Positions 50,373 through 58,728 of a stretch of 64,000 nucleotides of DNA are shown one piece after another (the first letter of the stretch is position 1; the number at the start of each line of letters is the position of its first letter). The DNA comes from Gammaproteobacteria bacterium (GTDB taxonomy: Bacteria > Pseudomonadota > Gammaproteobacteria > Competibacterales > Competibacteraceae). Where the stretch lies: assembly GCA_024234995.1 (NCBI GenBank), contig JACKNF010000014.1, positions 9,878 to 73,877 of the forward strand. The letters run 5' to 3'. The notes under the pieces are model-generated. The model saw only the letters and a list, made by a program, of their open reading frames with translations, was not told where the DNA came from and did not search any database. Made by a program: the position numbers and the translations under genes.

Positions 50373-50888
50373 GCGGGGATACTCGCTCACGCAACAGATA
50401 GATGGATGGAAACTCTTTGCCTCTTTTCAGAGAGTGAAGTCATGCAAAGTATGCATGAGGATGGGCCGGTCCAATCTGGCACTCATTTGGCGCAAGTTGG
50501 ATTCACTCAATGCACCTGCCAGATGCAATCACCTGCCGCAGAAGCGGGATAACGATATCCCCGGTGCAGAACCGCTGCTCAATCGCATCACGCAACTCGC
50601 TGGCGATACTCAACCGGTTCGAGACCTCGCTCATGAAATAGCATAATTCAAACTCCATTCGACGAAGACCAAACCAGCACTGGACGGCAGACCCCGGAAC
50701 CCGTGGCGCGGGATTTGCGCCATCCGCTGAATTTCGCCCAGGATCCGAGTCCATTGAGTGACCAGGACACTGAAAGGCAGGAAAGGTTGAACCGGTTGGG
50801 CCAGGCTCACAGCCCCCTCCAGAGCAGACCCAGGAACGGGATTACCGGTGGCAAGCAAAACAACCGCATGGAGCAAATGGTGAATGGC
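50373..50888. other. Gap of 516 bp between the Sel1 and RMF-like genes
   Basis: Overlapping frames of 60-83 codons occur on both strands, none with a good ribosome site. The best is a minus-strand 43-51 codon frame ending at 50503 (MSEVSNRLSIASELRDAIEQ start), which has plausible composition but no support. The section 50640-50888 may hold a decayed gene. Confidence 0.45.
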
Positions 50889-51086
50889 TCAGGCCCAGCG
50901 TAGATCGTCGTTGTTGTTCCAAGCGCGGGCTAACGAGGCCCACCCCGCCATCCAGGCGTGGTAGAGGTGGCTATTCGGGGTATAAGGATTACGGTCCTCG
51001 CCTCGACTGGCTGCTTCGATGCCTTGCCGGAAGGCTTGGCGTAATAGCGGAGCCAGCTTTTTAGAAGAGTCGACAGTGTTGCGCAT
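50889..51086 (-). CDS. Ribosome modulation factor (RMF/CrpP)-like small protein
   Basis: A 65-aa basic protein. The pattern A-x2-QG-x2-AA-x-RG ... NPYTPNSHLYHAWMAGW resembles RMF (A-x2-RGY-x-AG ... CPY ... W-x2-GW): a small helix with Gly, an NPY/CPY turn, then W-x3-GW. RMF binds 16S rRNA and drives 100S ribosome dimers in stationary phase; CrpP-like relatives exist. The ribosome site is weak. It lies 68 bp downstream of msbA on the same strand. Homology to RMF is from pattern only. Confidence 0.6.
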   Translation of the reverse strand: MRNTVDSSKKLAPLLRQAFRQGIEAASRGEDRNPYTPNSHLYHAWMAGWASLARAWNNNDDLRWA

Positions 51087-51154
51087 TAGCCGTTTTAGGA
51101 AACCACGTTAGATTTTAAACGCCAAAGAACATTGTTGTGTATTTGACGATATTT

Positions 51155-52912
51155 TTATTTATTTTGCAACTTTGTTGCGTTATTGCTATCGGCTTGCATG
51201 CGGTACAAACTGGCGTAAAGTCCATTATGAGCCAACAAGCTGGCGTGATTGCCGATCTCGACGATCACACCCCGGTTAAGAACAATGATGCGATCAGCAT
51301 TCTCAATCGTGGACAAGCGATGAGCGATGATAAAGGCAGTGCGCCCCTGACGCAGGGTTTCTAACGCCTGCTGAACCTTGCGTTCAGACTGCGTATCCAA
51401 TGCTGAGGTCGCCTCGTCCAAGATCAGGATCGGCGCATCTTTCAATAAGGCGCGGGCGATGGCAATGCGCTGGCGCTGACCACCCGATAGCCGTGCTCCG
51501 TTTTCACCAATCAGAGTATGTAATCCCTGGGGTAGCTCACAGATAAATTCCATGGCATGGGCATGCTCAGCCGCCTGGATAATCTGCGCTTCACTGGCCT
51601 GAAATCCGGCGCCATAAGCGATGTTGGCGGCGACCGTGTCATTGAACAGCACGATATCTTGGCTGACGTAAGCAATATTGGCGCGCAAATCAGCCAGCCG
51701 CAATTCTTGAACCGGTGTACCATCCAGCAAAATTTCGCCGGAAACCGGTTCGTAAAAACGCGGCAGTAAAGCCATCAACGTCGTTTTACCGCTTCCCGAA
51801 GGACCCACAAGAGCAATAGTTTCCCCTGGCTGCACATCGAGGCTCAGATTCTCGATAACCTGGACACCTTCGTTATGATAGCGGTGGCTGAGCTGGTGAA
51901 AATGGACTGCACCCCGGGCGCGACCGAGGGTCTGCGTACCGTGATCCAGCTCCGGCAGCTGGTCCAGCAGAGCAAAAATGGTTTCCGCCCCGGCCAGCCC
52001 GCGTTGTAATTGCTCGTTGACTTTGGTCAGGCGCTTGATCGGCGCCAGCAGCATCGCCATAGCCCCAAACAGCGAGACAAAACCACCGACCGTAATCTGG
52101 TCAGCCGCTGATTGCAGGGAGGCGAAGTAAATCACCGCGCCGAGGGCGAGAACCGCCAGTAATTGCACCAGCGGCCCGCTGGCCTCCGAGGCAGCGACCA
52201 GTTTCATACTGAACTGGCGCACCCGGTTGTTGACCCGGTGAAAGCGATCCCGTTCGTAATCTTGGCCGCCAAAGATCTTGATGACTTTGTGGCCCTGCAG
52301 GACTTCGTCGATCACATGGGTCAGATGGCCCATCAATTCCTGCAATTCCCGGCTTAACCGCCGTAACCGCCGGCTGACCACCCGAATAATCAAAGCGATA
52401 CCCGGGGCAATCAGGAACGCCATCAGCGAGAGCTTCCAGTTGAGATACAACATCCAGCCCAATAGGCCAATCACGGCCAGCCCGTCCTTGACCAGCGTCA
52501 CCAGCGCTTGAGTGGTGGCCGTCATTACCTGACTGACATCATAAGTCAGGCGAGAGAGCAGGTTGCCGGCAGAATGATCATCGAAATAGTGCGTCGGCAA
52601 GGCTAGGAGCTGATTGAACATCGCGTTGCGCAGGTCCATGACCACCCGATGGGCAATCCAATTCATTGCCACTGAGCCAACGAAACCGGTTATGCCTCGA
52701 ATAATAAACACCGCTACCAGCAATACCGGCATTAGACGGATGGTATAGGGATCTTTTTCGACAAAGCTGCCGTCCAGCAATGGCTTAATCAGGGCTGGAA
52801 TCATTGGCTCAGTGGCCGCCGCCGCAGCGGTGCCCAAAATCGACAGCACGAAAATGCGAGTGTAGGGCCGAACGTAACGTAGCAACCGAAAATAAAGATC
52901 TTTGCTGTTCAT
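51155..52912 (-). CDS. msbA: Lipid A export ABC transporter MsbA
   Basis: Homodimeric ABC half-transporter flipping lipid A-core across the inner membrane, 585 aa. Six transmembrane helices cover about 1-325, then the nucleotide-binding domain: Walker A GPSGSGKTT, Q-loop YVSQDIVLFND, signature LSGGQRQRIAIARAL, Walker B LILDEATSALD, and the H-loop IIAHRLSTIE. The N-terminus LYFRLLRYVRPY is typical of MsbA. A separate lpxK is not adjacent, although msbA-lpxK is the usual pair. It is divergent from hldE, another LPS gene, across 113 bp. Confidence 0.94.
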   Translation of the reverse strand: MNSKDLYFRLLRYVRPYTRIFVLSILGTAAAAATEPMIPALIKPLLDGSFVEKDPYTIRLMPVLLVAVFIIRGITGFVGSVAMNWIAHRVVMDLRNAMFNQLLALPTHYFDDHSAGNLLSRLTYDVSQVMTATTQALVTLVKDGLAVIGLLGWMLYLNWKLSLMAFLIAPGIALIIRVVSRRLRRLSRELQELMGHLTHVIDEVLQGHKVIKIFGGQDYERDRFHRVNNRVRQFSMKLVAASEASGPLVQLLAVLALGAVIYFASLQSAADQITVGGFVSLFGAMAMLLAPIKRLTKVNEQLQRGLAGAETIFALLDQLPELDHGTQTLGRARGAVHFHQLSHRYHNEGVQVIENLSLDVQPGETIALVGPSGSGKTTLMALLPRFYEPVSGEILLDGTPVQELRLADLRANIAYVSQDIVLFNDTVAANIAYGAGFQASEAQIIQAAEHAHAMEFICELPQGLHTLIGENGARLSGGQRQRIAIARALLKDAPILILDEATSALDTQSERKVQQALETLRQGRTAFIIAHRLSTIENADRIIVLNRGVIVEIGNHASLLAHNGLYASLYRMQADSNNATKLQNK

Positions 52913-53025
52913 CAGATTCCAAATTGCAGATTCCAGGTTCGAGGTTCAAGTAAAAAACCTCATTCCTGATCCTATTTATTGCCATGCTATCATGCCATCC
53001 TTATTAAACAGCCTCCCATCCGCTC

Positions 53026-54462
53026 ATGACACTGCAAATTCCCTCTTTCGAACCCGCCCGGGTGCTGATCGCCGGCGATGTGATGCTTGATCGCTATTGG
53101 TATGGTCTCACCTCTCGCGTCTCGCCGGAAGCACCCGTACCCGTCGTCAAGATCGAAGACGTCGAGGAACGGCCCGGCGGTGCAGCCAACGTCGCCGTCA
53201 ACATCGCGACCCTCGGTGGCCAGGCCCGGGTGCTTGGCGTGGCTGGCGCCGATGAGACTGCCACGGTCCTGGAGACCAAATTGCACCGGCTGGGCGTGAC
53301 CTGCGAACTCATCCGCCAGCCGGGTCAAGCGACCATCACCAAGCTGCGGGTGCTGAGCCGCAATCAGCAATTGCTGCGGCTAGACTTCGAAGATGGTTTT
53401 CCTGGTTTCGATCCCGCCCTTCTCCACGAACGGTTCGCTGCCCGGCTACCGGAAACTGACGTTGTGGTGCTTTCCGACTATGGGAAAGGCGCGTTGCGCC
53501 AGATCGAGACCTGCATTGAGCGAGCCCGCGCTGCTGGCAAGCCGGTATTGGCCGATCCCAAGGGCCACGAATTTAACCGCTACCGGGGCGCGGCTCTGCT
53601 GACCCCTAATTTAGCCGAGTTCGAGGCCGTTGCTGGCCCCTGCCGCACTGAAGAAGAGCTAGTGGCCAAGGGGGAAAGAATGCGCCGAGAGCTGAATCTG
53701 GATGCATTGTTGATCACCCGGGGCGAACAAGGCATGACCCTGTTGCAAGATGGTGCAGAACCCCTGCATCTAGCAGCCCGCGCCCGCGAAGTGTATGACG
53801 TGACCGGTGCAGGGGATACAGTGATTGCCACCCTGGCTGCCGGGCTGGCCGCTGGGTTGAACATGCCAGCCGCAACGATGCTAGCCAACCTAGCCGCTGG
53901 GATTGTCGTCGGCAAACTGGGCGCCGCCAGCGTCACTGTCTCTGAACTGCGCCGGGCATTGTATGCGCATGATGAGCCGCCGCGCGGGGTGTTGGACGAA
54001 GAACAATTGCTACAAGCGGTCACTGACGCCAAGGCGCATGGGGAAACAATCGTGATGACCAATGGCTGTTTCGATGTTCTACACGCTGGCCATGTGACCT
54101 ATCTGGAGCAAGCCAAGCGTCTCGGCAACCGGCTGATCGTCGCTGTCAATGCGGATGAATCCGTGCGCCGTCTCAAGGGTGCCGGCCGGCCCGTGAACTT
54201 ACTTTGGCAACGCATGCGGGTGCTGGCTGGATTGGCTGCAGTGGATTGGGTCGTGCCTTTCCATGAAGACACTCCAGAACGATTGATCAGCGCGGTTCAG
54301 CCAGATTATCTGGTCAAGGGCGGTGACAATGACCCGGCTCATATTCCCGGCAACCAGAGTGTTTGGGACGCAGGCGGACAAGTGGTCGTCATGGACTATA
54401 TCGAGGGTTGTTCAACAACGAGCACTATCGCTCGCATTCTCAACCGGCCCGGAGCCTTATGA
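53026..54462 (+). CDS. hldE: Bifunctional heptose 7-phosphate kinase / heptose 1-phosphate adenylyltransferase
   Basis: Makes ADP-glycero-manno-heptose for the LPS inner core, 478 aa. The N-terminal ribokinase-like domain (about 1-320) has GDVMLDRYW, RPGGAANVAVN, and the anion hole DVTGAGDTV. The C-terminal cytidylyltransferase-like domain (about 340-478) has NGCFDVLHAGHV and the end CSTTSTIARI. Both domains are complete. Its stop overlaps the ATG of the next gene (ATGA), so the downstream oxidoreductase is translationally coupled. Confidence 0.96.
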   Translation: MTLQIPSFEPARVLIAGDVMLDRYWYGLTSRVSPEAPVPVVKIEDVEERPGGAANVAVNIATLGGQARVLGVAGADETATVLETKLHRLGVTCELIRQPGQATITKLRVLSRNQQLLRLDFEDGFPGFDPALLHERFAARLPETDVVVLSDYGKGALRQIETCIERARAAGKPVLADPKGHEFNRYRGAALLTPNLAEFEAVAGPCRTEEELVAKGERMRRELNLDALLITRGEQGMTLLQDGAEPLHLAARAREVYDVTGAGDTVIATLAAGLAAGLNMPAATMLANLAAGIVVGKLGAASVTVSELRRALYAHDEPPRGVLDEEQLLQAVTDAKAHGETIVMTNGCFDVLHAGHVTYLEQAKRLGNRLIVAVNADESVRRLKGAGRPVNLLWQRMRVLAGLAAVDWVVPFHEDTPERLISAVQPDYLVKGGDNDPAHIPGNQSVWDAGGQVVVMDYIEGCSTTSTIARILNRPGAL

Positions 54463-55646
54463 ATCCTACTTTCAATATTAATGTCGCCATCATCGGCGGC
54501 GGTATTGCCGGCTTGTGGCTGCTGGCTCGATTGCACGAGCGAGGCTACAGCGCGCTATTGATTGAAGGAGACCGTCTGGGGGCCGGCCAAACGATCTGTG
54601 CCCAAGGCATCATTCACAGCGGCGCCAAATACACCTTGCATGGCCAATCCAGTGAATCTGCTGAAGCAATGGCCGGAATGCCAGCATTATGGCGGCGTTG
54701 CCTCAAAGGCGAAGGTGAAATTGACTTGCGCAACGCATGGATGCTGACTGAGCATCAGTACTTATGGACGACCCGCGCTCCGGTTTCACGATTGGCTGCT
54801 TTTTTCGCCAGCAAGCTAATGCGTAGCCGCATGGAAAAAATCGCAGCTCAGAAAACGGATGAAATACCCCCGGCATTGCGTCATCCTAAGTTTGATGGCG
54901 TGATCTATCGCTTGGATGAACCGGTGTTGAGTATCGCTTCGGTGTTGAGCACGCTGGCTAAACGTTATCATCCGGCCATCGTCCTCAATGGAGGACCCGT
55001 GGTCCTGAAGGCGGATGGCACTCTGACACTGCATTACCCCCAGCAACCACTATGGATTATTCGTCCATCGGTGACTGTGTTCACTGCCGGCGCGGGCAAT
55101 ACGGGGCTGCCGTGGGCAACATTGCAATTGCGCCCCTTACATATGGTGATGGCGCGTGGCGTTAATCTCCCCGGACCGCTCTACGCGCACTGTCTGGGCG
55201 CCAGCAGCTTGCCGCGACTCACCGTCACCAGCCATTACGATGCTGGCGGCCGCTTGATCTGGTATCTAGGCGGTGCATTGGCGGAGGAAGGCGTCAAACG
55301 CGACCGTCTAGCTCAAATCCGTGCAGCCCGGCGCGAGTTGCAGACGCTGCTGCCGTGGGTGGATTGGAATCCTGTAGAATTCGCCACCTTTACGATTCAA
55401 CGCGCTGAAGCACACCAGCACGGCGGGAGCCGGCCGGCGGCTCCCGGTGTGTTTCGCGATGGACGGGTGATCGCTGCCTGGCCAACCAAGCTGGCGATGG
55501 CACCGCTGCTGGCGGAACAGATTGAGGAGATGTTACAGACCCTTGGAGTACAGCCCCGTCTGATTGATTTACATCCTCTGGCGGCATGGCCACGCCCAGA
55601 ACTGGCCGTCTATCCCTGGGACCGGGAGGATATGGAGTGGAGCTGA
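54459..55646 (+). CDS. FAD-dependent oxidoreductase (DAO family)
   Basis: About 395 aa. The N-terminal dinucleotide fold is VAIIGGGIAGLWLL with a downstream LLIEGDRLGAGQT, the DAO-type start. GQTICAQGIIHSGAKYTLHG contains the motif region near the flavin (GIIHSG). The C-terminal part is less conserved and the substrate cannot be told; glycerol-3-phosphate or amino-acid oxidase-like enzymes share the fold. The ATG at 54459 overlaps the hldE stop by 4 bp. It is followed, with overlap, by an aldo/keto reductase. The pair seems to be an accessory cassette tied to hldE. Confidence 0.8.
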   Translation: MNPTFNINVAIIGGGIAGLWLLARLHERGYSALLIEGDRLGAGQTICAQGIIHSGAKYTLHGQSSESAEAMAGMPALWRRCLKGEGEIDLRNAWMLTEHQYLWTTRAPVSRLAAFFASKLMRSRMEKIAAQKTDEIPPALRHPKFDGVIYRLDEPVLSIASVLSTLAKRYHPAIVLNGGPVVLKADGTLTLHYPQQPLWIIRPSVTVFTAGAGNTGLPWATLQLRPLHMVMARGVNLPGPLYAHCLGASSLPRLTVTSHYDAGGRLIWYLGGALAEEGVKRDRLAQIRAARRELQTLLPWVDWNPVEFATFTIQRAEAHQHGGSRPAAPGVFRDGRVIAAWPTKLAMAPLLAEQIEEMLQTLGVQPRLIDLHPLAAWPRPELAVYPWDREDMEWS

Positions 55647-56479
55647 GGTTGCTGGGTACCACCGGTTTGCGTGTGAGTCCGCTAGGGTTAGGCACAGTCA
55701 AGTTCGGTCGTAATCAGGGCGTCAAATATCCCCAATCGTTCGAACTGCCTTCGGATGAGGAAGCGCTGGCGTTGCTGGACATGGCCTGGGACTTGGGCAT
55801 TAATCTGCTGGACACCGCTCCGGCTTATGGCCAGAGTGAAGAACGGCTAGGCCGGTTGCTGCGGCAACGCCGGCGGGATTGGGTGATCGTCACCAAGGTT
55901 GGCGAGGAATTCCGCGATGGCGTCTCCTCATTCGACTTCTCGGCTGCCGCCACCCGCGCCAGTATTGAACGCAGCCTGCGGCGGCTGGGTGTGGAGGCGC
56001 TGGACACCGTGCTGATTCATTCCAATGGCGACGACTTGGCCCTGCTTGAGCAGGCAGAGGTTTTGCCAGCCCTGTTGCATCTCCAACAGGCTGGTTGGAT
56101 TCGCGCGGTGGGGATGTCCAGCAAAACGATTGCAGGCGGGTTGCGGGCGGTGGAATGCTGTGACGTGGTCATGGTCACCTACAACCTTGCCCAGCGGCAA
56201 GAACTTCCCGTCATCCGCGCTGCGCATGCTGCCGGCAAAGGGGTCTTCATCAAGAAAGGTTTGCTCAGCGGTCATCTGGATCCGCTGGCGAGCACCGATC
56301 CTGTGCGGACTTCGCTGGAGCTGATTTTCGCGGAGCCGGGGGTGAGCAGCGTGGTTGCGGGGACGCTAAATCCGCTGCATTTGCTGGCTAACGTGATGAC
56401 AGCAGAAAGCATTTTACAACATCTCAACCCTGCAAAGCCCGCCGGAGCCTTTCCACCCCCTCTGCTAACTGCGGGATAG
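55637..56479 (+). CDS. Aldo/keto reductase
   Basis: NAD(P)H-dependent reductase with a TIM-barrel fold, about 280 aa. The catalytic tetrad is visible: Asp and Tyr in LLDTAPAYGQSEERLG, Lys in VTKVGE, and His in VLIHSNG. The start LRLLGTTGLRVSPLGLG is the family pattern. The GTG at 55637 is preferred: GGAGGA lies 7 nt upstream, it overlaps the preceding stop by 10 bp, and the domain begins at once. Its 3' end overlaps the convergent aminotransferase by 56 bp. The substrate is unknown; the context with hldE and an FAD enzyme could hint at a sugar-related role. Confidence 0.87.
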   Translation: MELRLLGTTGLRVSPLGLGTVKFGRNQGVKYPQSFELPSDEEALALLDMAWDLGINLLDTAPAYGQSEERLGRLLRQRRRDWVIVTKVGEEFRDGVSSFDFSAAATRASIERSLRRLGVEALDTVLIHSNGDDLALLEQAEVLPALLHLQQAGWIRAVGMSSKTIAGGLRAVECCDVVMVTYNLAQRQELPVIRAAHAAGKGVFIKKGLLSGHLDPLASTDPVRTSLELIFAEPGVSSVVAGTLNPLHLLANVMTAESILQHLNPAKPAGAFPPPLLTAG

Positions 56480-57587
56480 CGTTGGTATAGGCGAAGCGGA
56501 CATGCTGGTTTGGCTGATGATGGCCGAAGTCGATACCGGGAGTCATAGCAACACCCGCTTCATCCAGAAGGCGCAACGCAAAGTCATAGCTATTGTCAGT
56601 GAAACGGCGGCAGTCCGCATAAAGATAGAACGCGCCATCCGGAGTGACCGGAATCGAAAAACCCAGTGCCCGCAAGGCCGGCAAGAGAAAATCCCGCCGT
56701 GCCTGAAACTCCCGCCGCCGCGCCTCGAAAATCGCCTGTGCCTCCGGGGTAAAGGCTGCCAGCGCGGCATATTGCGCTGGGGTGGACGCCGCCAGAAATA
56801 GATTCTGCGCCAGCTTTTCCACCGCATCAACGGCATCATCAGGCGCGACCAGCCAGCCCAGCCGCCAACCGGTCATGCCGTAATACTTGCTGAAGCTGTT
56901 CACCACAAAGGTCTGGTCTGAGTATGCCAGCGCTGTTTGCAGCGCTGCGCCATAGACCAGCCCGTGATAAATCTCATCCATGATCACCCGCCCGCCGCGC
57001 GCTTCGACAGTAGCAACGAGGGCTGCCAATTCTTCAGGAGAAATCACGGTGCCGGTAGGATTAGCCGGTGAAGCCAGCAACACCGCCACGGTCCGCTCAT
57101 CCCAGTATTGCTCGACGAGGTGTGCGGTCAGTTGATAACCGGTCTCTGGCCCGACCGGAATACCGGCCGCTTCGCCTTCCACCAGCCGCACAAAATGCCG
57201 GTTGCAGGGATAACCAGGATCGGCCAGCAACACCCGGTTGCCAGGATTCACCAGCACCGCCGTTGCTAGTTGCAGCGCGCCGGATGCACCAGGTGTGACA
57301 AGAATACGCCGGGCGGGAATCTCTACTTGGTATCGTTCCCGGTAATGATCGCTGATCGCTTGGCGCAATTCCGGCAAGCCTGCGGCGGCGGTGTAGCGGG
57401 TGCGGCCTTCCGCTAGCGCCCGCTGGCCAGCAGCAATGACCGGTTCAGCTGCTGGAAAGTCCGGCTCGCCAATCTCCATATGGATGATCGAACGGCCAGC
57501 CATCTCTAAATCCCGTGCATGGGCCAGCAGCGCCATGACATGAAATGGCGCAATATCTGCCATGCGGCGGGCAAGTGTGCCGTTCAT
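56424..57587 (-). CDS. Pyridoxal-phosphate aminotransferase (class I/II, AspC-like)
   Basis: A fold-type I aminotransferase, 387 aa. The PLP lysine is K234 in NSFSKYYGMTGWR; N176 (ASPANPTGT) and D204/Y207 in MDEIYH are the usual cofactor contacts, and the carboxylate-binding Arg is in VRFAYT. It belongs to the large aspartate/alanine/aromatic group; the substrate is not certain. The start ATG overlaps the pilU stop by 4 bp, so it follows pilU in one transcript. The C-terminal coding end overlaps the aldo/keto reductase by 56 bp, tail to tail. Confidence 0.92.
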   Translation of the reverse strand: MNGTLARRMADIAPFHVMALLAHARDLEMAGRSIIHMEIGEPDFPAAEPVIAAGQRALAEGRTRYTAAAGLPELRQAISDHYRERYQVEIPARRILVTPGASGALQLATAVLVNPGNRVLLADPGYPCNRHFVRLVEGEAAGIPVGPETGYQLTAHLVEQYWDERTVAVLLASPANPTGTVISPEELAALVATVEARGGRVIMDEIYHGLVYGAALQTALAYSDQTFVVNSFSKYYGMTGWRLGWLVAPDDAVDAVEKLAQNLFLAASTPAQYAALAAFTPEAQAIFEARRREFQARRDFLLPALRALGFSIPVTPDGAFYLYADCRRFTDNSYDFALRLLDEAGVAMTPGIDFGHHQPNQHVRFAYTNAIPQLAEGVERLRRALQG

Positions 57588-58717
57588 ATCCCGAATATCT
57601 GGCCTTTTTCCTCATGGTCGTCGAGCATCATATTAGACGGCGATTTACTTGACTCCATCCCCTCGGCCAGCCGGATCTGCAAGCCGACGTTATTCTTGGA
57701 ATCAGCGTTCTTGATGGCCTCTTCCTTAGAAATCTTGCCGTCCTTGTACAATTTGAACAACGCCTGGTCGAAAGTCTGGGTGCCTGATTCCGTCGATTGC
57801 TCCATAGCATCCTTGACATAATCAATCTTGCCTTTTTGAATCAGGTCGGCAATGTAAGGCGTATTTAGTAACACTTCCACCGCTGGCACCAGCCCCCCGT
57901 TCAACGCACGCACCAATCGCTGCGAGATAATGGCACGCAGGTTCAGTGACAGGTCCATCAGTAATTGAGGACGCGCGTCTTCAGGGAAAAAGTTGACGAT
58001 ACGCTCCAGCGCGCCATTGGCGTTATTCGCATGCAAGGTGGACAGTACCAGATGGCCGGTTTCGGAGAACGTCAGCACATATTTCATCACATCGCGTTCA
58101 CGGACTTCGCCAACCAGAATGACGTCCGGCGCTTCGCGCATGGCGCTGCGCAGCGCAAACTCGTAGCTATGGGTATCGATGCCAATTTCGCGCTGGGCAA
58201 CCACCGATTTCTTGTGTTGGTGGGTAAACTCAATTGGATCTTCAATAGTAATGATGTGGCCCGGCGAGCTGGCGTTCCGATGATCGATCATCGCCGCCAG
58301 CGTGGTTGATTTACCAGAGCCAGTCGCCCCGACCAGCAGAATCAGACCGCGCTTTTCCATGACAATCTGGCGGAGCAACGGCGGCAGGCCCAGTTCCTCA
58401 ACCTGAGGAATGTCGCCTTTGATGTAGCGGATCACCATCGACACTTCGCCACGCTGCTTGAACACATTGGCGCGGAAGCGGCCCACGCCATGCAGTGGAA
58501 TGGCAAAATTCAACTCCCAGTTGTGCTCAAAATCTTTGATCTGGTCATCCTTCATCACTGAATAGGCGACCTCGCGCACGCCGCCTGGACCGAGCACCTT
58601 GTTGCCAATAGGCCGTACTACACCGCCGATCTTGATATTGACCGGCGCTCCCACATGGAAAAACAGGTCAGAGGCTTCCTTGTCGACCATCAATTTGAGA
58701 TAGGGGGTGATATCCAT
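57584..58717 (-). CDS. pilU: Type IV pilus retraction ATPase PilU
   Basis: PilT-dependent accessory retraction motor, 377 aa. The start YLKLMVDKEASDLFFHVGAP is PilU-like (quoted in part: LMVDKEASDLFF). Walker A is GATGSGKST, the Asp-box is IITIEDPIEFTHQH, Walker B is DVILVGEVRERD, and the His-box is TGHLVLSTLHANNANGA. The sequence FFPEDARPQLLMDLSLNLRAI separates PilU from PilT, as does the longer C-terminus. pilT, which usually precedes pilU, is not in the window. AGGGAGATT lies upstream of the ATG. Confidence 0.93.
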   Translation of the reverse strand: MDITPYLKLMVDKEASDLFFHVGAPVNIKIGGVVRPIGNKVLGPGGVREVAYSVMKDDQIKDFEHNWELNFAIPLHGVGRFRANVFKQRGEVSMVIRYIKGDIPQVEELGLPPLLRQIVMEKRGLILLVGATGSGKSTTLAAMIDHRNASSPGHIITIEDPIEFTHQHKKSVVAQREIGIDTHSYEFALRSAMREAPDVILVGEVRERDVMKYVLTFSETGHLVLSTLHANNANGALERIVNFFPEDARPQLLMDLSLNLRAIISQRLVRALNGGLVPAVEVLLNTPYIADLIQKGKIDYVKDAMEQSTESGTQTFDQALFKLYKDGKISKEEAIKNADSKNNVGLQIRLAEGMESSKSPSNMMLDDHEEKGQIFGI

Positions 58718-58728
58718 GAAAATCTCCC

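Noticed and set aside
50503..50754. 83-codon minus-strand frame between the Sel1 and RMF-like genes
   Set aside because: Only the last 43-51 codons look protein-like, and no start has a ribosome site; noted in the gap entry but not called.
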